NCBI RefSeq assembly: GCF_002813455.1
Contig: NZ_PHHE01000001.1
Coordinates: 868,001 to 932,000, forward strand
Source of the DNA: Pseudomonas baetica
GTDB lineage: Bacteria > Pseudomonadota > Gammaproteobacteria > Pseudomonadales > Pseudomonadaceae
Direction of reading: 5' to 3'
DNA: 64,000 nt
Of the stretch, positions 61,101-64,000 are shown one piece after another. The position numbers were made by a program, and so were the translations under genes. Within the stretch, counting starts at the first letter, position 1. Each line of letters starts with the position of its first letter. Below the pieces are notes generated by a model. The model was not told the DNA's origin. It searched no databases and was given only the letters and a program-made list of their open reading frames with translations.

Positions 61101-61979
61101 AGCGACCCAGCGCGCAGAAGAGGTTTTACCGACTCGTGGCAAGCCCGAAAGCAGCAGTACGCCATGACGAGACAAGTGAGTGAACCATGCCTGCTCCTGG
61201 CCACGTGCGACATAGTCCGTGGGGCGGATGCTCAGGGGAGCAATGGTGTTGAGCAATGCGCGTACTTTTGGGAATGAGTCGATCAGGTGGGTAAGGCTTT
61301 TCGATGCGCTAACGATCTCGCGTAGCTCAAGAATAACCTGGTCAATTCGATCATCAGGGACACGCCAAGACCGCCTCAAATGTTCGGAGCAGCTCGCCAG
61401 CAAAGAGTTGTTGCTCACCCGTTCAAGGATGATCAGCCGTTGAAACGCATCGCGTATTTCCGATGTTGAAAGCTTCCCGGCCAGCGTCAGGCAGTGATTC
61501 TTGCGCTTGATTGCCAAGTCCTTATCGTCCTCATGGGGCGAAGAACAGCTGGACCATACATCAATGAATGCCTGGGCATCCGTCACCTTGATCGGCTTTC
61601 CGTGACTGGCGCCCAACCAATCAGGTGCCACGGAATAAAGCGCCGTCTGATCATCACAACGACCGGAGACTATGAACAGCACGGTAAGCTCTGGGTCGTC
61701 CAATAAACGCTCGAGCAAGGTGCCGTTACTTTTCCGTGGTGGGCAATGAGCCAGATATTTGGCAATGTCCAACAGCTTGACCGGTAGCTCCGACCCTTTG
61801 ATTTGGATTTCTACCCGGCGGCCTGTTGCTGTGCCTTCAAATCGGATCTCCCCGTCCTCTCCACCCAGAGGTTCGACGTAAAAGTTCGCTTGAGTTTTGT
61901 TTTCGAAGCGCAACATCATTTCCAGGCAGGCCAAATCCTGAAAGTTGAACTTCTCGGGTGCAGTGATGGCGATGGTCAT
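58149..61979 (-). CDS. giant STAND-type NTPase (nSTAND3-like) with nuclease-like N-terminus
   Basis: 1276 residues, uninterrupted. The N-terminus (1-140) has alternating strands with E41-D42 and V-E57-I-Q59-I-K61-G, the D...(E/Q)xK pattern of PD-(D/E)xK nucleases such as Cap4-type effectors. The centre holds a P-loop (LLLSGLPRVGKTSSARW, about 278-295) and Walker B (RLVVLDDPLGG, about 330), the layout of nSTAND3 domains. The remaining about 750 residues look like helical repeats, probably the sensor. STAND proteins with N-terminal effectors include the Avs antiphage sensors. It is convergent with the gajB-like gene (23-bp gap) and appears to act alone. The ATG is 61979; no strong ribosome site. 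A 6-bp-armed inverted repeat (62013-62030) lies upstream. Confidence 0.75.
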   Translation of the reverse strand: MTIAITAPEKFNFQDLACLEMMLRFENKTQANFYVEPLGGEDGEIRFEGTATGRRVEIQIKGSELPVKLLDIAKYLAHCPPRKSNGTLLERLLDDPELTVLFIVSGRCDDQTALYSVAPDWLGASHGKPIKVTDAQAFIDVWSSCSSPHEDDKDLAIKRKNHCLTLAGKLSTSEIRDAFQRLIILERVSNNSLLASCSEHLRRSWRVPDDRIDQVILELREIVSASKSLTHLIDSFPKVRALLNTIAPLSIRPTDYVARGQEQAWFTHLSRHGVLLLSGLPRVGKTSSARWVAAEFEQLGYEVRRYSDIDDAERFLSQPGTASRLVVLDDPLGGTHSVVEPVRALRRLEQLTIELSRGTRRKLIVAQVENHLLTASRKANLNLLKTAGHQWWDLGQSGSLFKGQLWSQFASTEQVPDPIRSYVQNAVDQGALDLEPGCLLHLASHHYEYEGGCDLDNLYRFARVDAASLGHALTEQGFSSILLGMSIASSVSEPISSQMLAVLVDKQNEDSEAAILAAGSLFDDLFGIPLEQLAMPSIPQDRDKEAQLASLASKRIIEVVAQKNIAFSHPFYRSAAEASLDDVNSFNVDRVTKVIAQGLFCWIPSTSRATARNLDWVFQSLVQLPEARQQIVDYAERGLKSVFPSTRDLCFNFLLRHLSVLQADVRHRLPQWVSAVSYLTLDDMEWRNGEARLSDEAGQGFRNLGNWGAKPSLDAGELDLWGAKDSPLPTPEQAARVLSYYKDNLETMTLGSMGRLLSFNEAVIRAEAVELWLQFPRADDDDEVILRIFREDHPLVALAALKGTVKGWNQWTEPRRTLILEGLARQVGVPSAATVVIAKLLLFGRVEHTGKQTPWRIFATLMPIALSSLPHNAPIVDARLHDVCLQSTKYLQPAEMIDICDAWTGWLERMLHDQRIPADFALGVVEILMHATRMHPELRKSRIEHLLAFKDSGAVLAFTADLIHHVEQLTDVEHQKLMKVCLEPRSDSRWISAALLMLSQTPSSVLHQILPSGLTVDSSPKQLVEQLPLPLLEAVMDIFYGVRGPLGQLGIGRANSHIWIPVFELIASLPEHALFNDMWEHLASEGWHETDQVVTRLIRANATSDSERILDILIRVTSRSGNPLPQSWKLLLGRAPDPQTRERWLKKVLVLGPVILRDLSELDDWLVEKQDQRGFWEVFKEDGALLRFTAALKEGMPGIDLHGPHLASILEICIDKWNGQFADTYSILQRRFTTLGITSPELLALLEQRRHQAINNATQLRTQTYAPWPPTDWIGP

Positions 61980-62295
61980 GGAGATGGTTTACCGACGAAA
62001 AGTCTGAACAGTGACAACGTCACGGTTGTCGCGGGAGCGATTTTGATCGCTACAGAGCTTACAAGTCGGTGGGCGGACTTGAAACCCGAGATGGGTCTCT
62101 TCCTGCAAAACATTTAGGTCGTCTGTCAAGATCATCATATCTCTTCTGACGATTGCTCTTGCCGTGCCGGTGATCTGCATCCTGACGTGGTACCTCACCA
62201 AGAGTACTTCCGGATTTATCACCCAGCGTATTGGATAACGAAGGCGTCGATGAGGCAGTCTCGCGCTTCGACCCGAAATGAGATCCTTGGGGGAA
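61980..62295. other. gap with the 3' end of a lost membrane-protein gene
   Basis: On the + strand a frame reads SVKIIISLLTIALAVPVICI and ends ...KSTSGFITQRIG with a stop at 62236-62238. It has no usable start codon before an upstream in-frame TGA and begins abruptly near 62100. The segment looks like the last membrane helix of a larger protein, plausibly part of the conjugative element. The promoter of the STAND gene must also lie here. Confidence 0.45.
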
Positions 62296-64000
62296 TTAAG
62301 CTTTCTCAATTTTAAGAAAGGGATTATCGGGTGGTATCCATTCAAAAAATAGCTTCGGTTCCTCAATCAGATATCCCTTCAAAGTGGCTGTTTTTCTGGG
62401 GCCGCGCACTTGGCACGTCCAGATATTCAGACCGTCGTCACGCTTCCTGTGGATCTCCAGTTTTTCAAACTGCTTCTGCACCCAGCGCCATTTTTCAGTT
62501 TCTTGATCGGCCCCCTGTGAGATACCAGGAAACTCCTGCGCGTAGCGTTGGAAGAGGCCAGGTGTGACCAGTAATACGCTGCCACTCACCGTGTGGATTT
62601 TGGCCTTGCTGTCATTGATGATCAGCTTATGGCTGAGGATGCCTTCCTTGAGCCAATTCAGGAATGCCTGACCAGGGTTGTCCGATGGGGGATTTGAGAT
62701 CTCGAGGGTGCCAGCTGACGATGCGTTGCTGACCTCAGACTCTTCCAGCTCGAACATATCCAACAACGTGTCGAGATAGTCAGCGTCTTCTATCGCCCTA
62801 GGATCTGCCGGCGAAGAGCTTTGACGCGATCCTGTACTGACAGTCTCGGGCGCTGCTGGTGATGCCGGAGTGTCAGTCGGGCGGTCATCGACTGCCACGC
62901 TCACCGTTCCGCTGAAAGCCTCAGGCCGGTCTTCGTTCCCCCAGATCAACGCCGGTTGAATGCGCAAGAACGTAAAGGTCTGCTGCCAGTTTCCCTGCGT
63001 GACAAGAGCGGTCCAGATAGCTTTTCCTTCTAGAGTCGACTCGACCAGCCCATGCGACTGCAGTTCGTCGAACACGGCAATGTTGGACGTGGGGATGCCC
63101 TCAATCGACTGCGATAGCAGATAGGCCCGCAGTTTGTCCGTGACCGTCTTGCTGACCAGCCACAGGGCGTCTTCAGTCAACCAACCCGCGGCACCTGGCT
63201 GGTTGAGTTTCAGCTCGTGTTGAACCAGATGACGCAGTCCGCTGAGCAAGTGATGTTGCAGCGAATGAATCGGCGCTTGTAGTGCCTTGCTCGGATTGCC
63301 ACCAATGTTCTGTGCGGTGGAGACGCGGTCGGCCTGCATCACCAACTCACCGAGCACGCCGGCACGTTCGTACTGGCCCGCCAGGACATACAGCAGACTG
63401 GCCCACAGTGGCGGAAATCCACTGAGCCAATCGAGGATTGGGCGGTCGAGAATTTGGGTGTAGAGCAAGCCTGCGGCGGCGCCGTGCAGGTGGTAGTCGC
63501 GGCCTTTGAGGTAGCGAAAACGGTAGGGCTGATCCAGGGAACCCTGCCAAGGATGCCAAACACGGCCATCCTGGCGTTCGACCAGCAGGTCCACGGCGAT
63601 CTTGCCGATGTCATGCAGCAGGGCGCCATAGGCGATGCCAGCCGACCAGGCATCGGTCTGGGCGGCTTGGTCTTCGGGCGCGGCGCCGGTGGGCAGCAAA
63701 TACGACTGACGCAGTTTCAAACTGCAAGCGACCAGCTCCAGGCCATGGTCGAGCATGCCACCGAGATACGCATGGTGGTGCGTCTCGCTGGCCGGGAGTT
63801 GCTGGACCTGTTCGGCGTAGCGATGGATCGGATTTAAGTAGAGCTGGGTGAATTGGACGTGGGAGAGGGCGGTGTATTGCCAGATGCGATCGAGCAACTG
63901 GCGGCGGTGCTCCACTGCTAAGAGGGTATGGGCTGACTCGATGGACAGGTAACCTTCGGCGACGTTGACGGTCGGTGGCGGAGGGGGCTTCTGCCTTTTG
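62296..64000 (-). CDS. MobH-family relaxase (TraI_2), 5' end outside window
   Basis: Relaxase that nicks the transfer origin in SXT- and PFGI-like integrative conjugative elements. The frame is open to the window edge: GTG 63915 is internal, and upstream codons read VNVAEGYLSIESAHTLLAVEHRRQ, typical of these proteins. The N-terminal HD-like hydrolase domain shows ETHHHAYLGGMLDHGLEL and ALLHDIGKIAVDLL (metal ligands); a variable Pro/Ser/Asp linker (about 340-390 from GTG) and a C-terminal TraI_2_C domain follow (FLNWLKEGILSHKLIIN, LIEEPKLFFEWIPP). It marks the accessory region as part of a conjugative element. Confidence 0.9.
   Translation of the reverse strand, partial: KRQKPPPPPTVNVAEGYLSIESAHTLLAVEHRRQLLDRIWQYTALSHVQFTQLYLNPIHRYAEQVQQLPASETHHHAYLGGMLDHGLELVACSLKLRQSYLLPTGAAPEDQAAQTDAWSAGIAYGALLHDIGKIAVDLLVERQDGRVWHPWQGSLDQPYRFRYLKGRDYHLHGAAAGLLYTQILDRPILDWLSGFPPLWASLLYVLAGQYERAGVLGELVMQADRVSTAQNIGGNPSKALQAPIHSLQHHLLSGLRHLVQHELKLNQPGAAGWLTEDALWLVSKTVTDKLRAYLLSQSIEGIPTSNIAVFDELQSHGLVESTLEGKAIWTALVTQGNWQQTFTFLRIQPALIWGNEDRPEAFSGTVSVAVDDRPTDTPASPAAPETVSTGSRQSSSPADPRAIEDADYLDTLLDMFELEESEVSNASSAGTLEISNPPSDNPGQAFLNWLKEGILSHKLIINDSKAKIHTVSGSVLLVTPGLFQRYAQEFPGISQGADQETEKWRWVQKQFEKLEIHRKRDDGLNIWTCQVRGPRKTATLKGYLIEEPKLFFEWIPPDNPFLKIEKA

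Noticed and set aside
61989..62366. 125-codon frame on the minus strand between the STAND and relaxase genes
   Set aside because: Overlaps the end of the relaxase gene in another frame, has no ribosome site and an Arg-rich random-looking composition.

Overview
The window is chromosomal DNA of a fluorescent-group Pseudomonas. The evidence is gene order that I know from pseudomonads (leuD-leuB-asd-usg/fimV-truA-trpF-accD-folC-SPOR-cvpA-purF-metZ and thrS-infC-rpmI-rplT-pheST-ihfA-merR-tRNA-Pro), an RsmE-type CsrA homologue, and REP/REPIN palindromes of the type common in this group. Most of the window is GC-rich core genome. Base composition changes sharply after about 48.2 kb.

Region 1 (1-17.0 kb) is a biosynthetic block on the + strand: the end of leuD, a SAM methyltransferase, leuB, asd and a cysteine-less asd paralogue, the polar-assembly protein gene fimV, truA, trpF, accD-folC-SPOR-cvpA-purF, then metZ and a short-chain dehydrogenase. 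REPIN palindromes lie in three of the gaps. Region 2 (17.0-25.1 kb) has a tRNA-Val/tRNA-Asp/tRNA-Asp cluster, a periplasmic molybdenum hydroxylase operon (large subunit, 2Fe-2S subunit, tri-haem cytochrome c, XdhC) whose large-subunit gene carries an in-frame TGA, a convergent FAD amine oxidase and a second tRNA-Val. Region 3 (25.5-31.1 kb) holds small, mostly monocistronic genes: DUF2214, rsmE, a SPOR lipoprotein, a siderophore-interacting flavoreductase, endonuclease I with DUF1654, periplasmic asparaginase and a coiled-coil protein behind a strongly structured leader.

Region 4 (31.2-38.3 kb) is a complete ribose operon, rbsBACRKD, followed by an exported nucleoside hydrolase and preceded by a LacI-type operator. 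The hydrolase could release ribose from nucleosides in the periplasm for RbsABC to import. Region 5 (38.3-48.2 kb) has small hypothetical and secreted proteins, a cold-shock gene, and the translation block thrS-infC(AUU start)-rpmI-rplT-pheS-pheT-ihfA-merR, ending at tRNA-Pro(GGG).

Region 6 (48.2-64.0 kb) is accessory DNA downstream of tRNA-Pro. It begins with a scrap zone: a tRNA-Asp 3'-end copy with a covarying hairpin, a gene stump, and an IS66 tnpC remnant that contains the 3' end of a group II intron. Three putative defence modules follow. The first is an AT-rich cassette of a HigB-like toxin, a HigA-like protein fused to an ImmA/IrrE metallopeptidase, and a Beta-family protein, with its own operator-flanked promoter. 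The second is a Gabija-like pair: an OLD/TOPRIM nuclease gene (gajA-like), precisely interrupted by an intact IS66 element with an 8-bp target duplication, and an intact UvrD-like helicase gene (gajB-like). The third is a 1276-residue STAND-type NTPase with a nuclease-like N-terminus. The window ends inside a MobH-type (TraI_2) relaxase gene, which points to an integrative conjugative element. The best candidates for something undescribed are the HigB / HigA-ImmA / Beta cassette and the giant STAND protein. The Gabija-like locus is a clear case of recent defence-gene inactivation.
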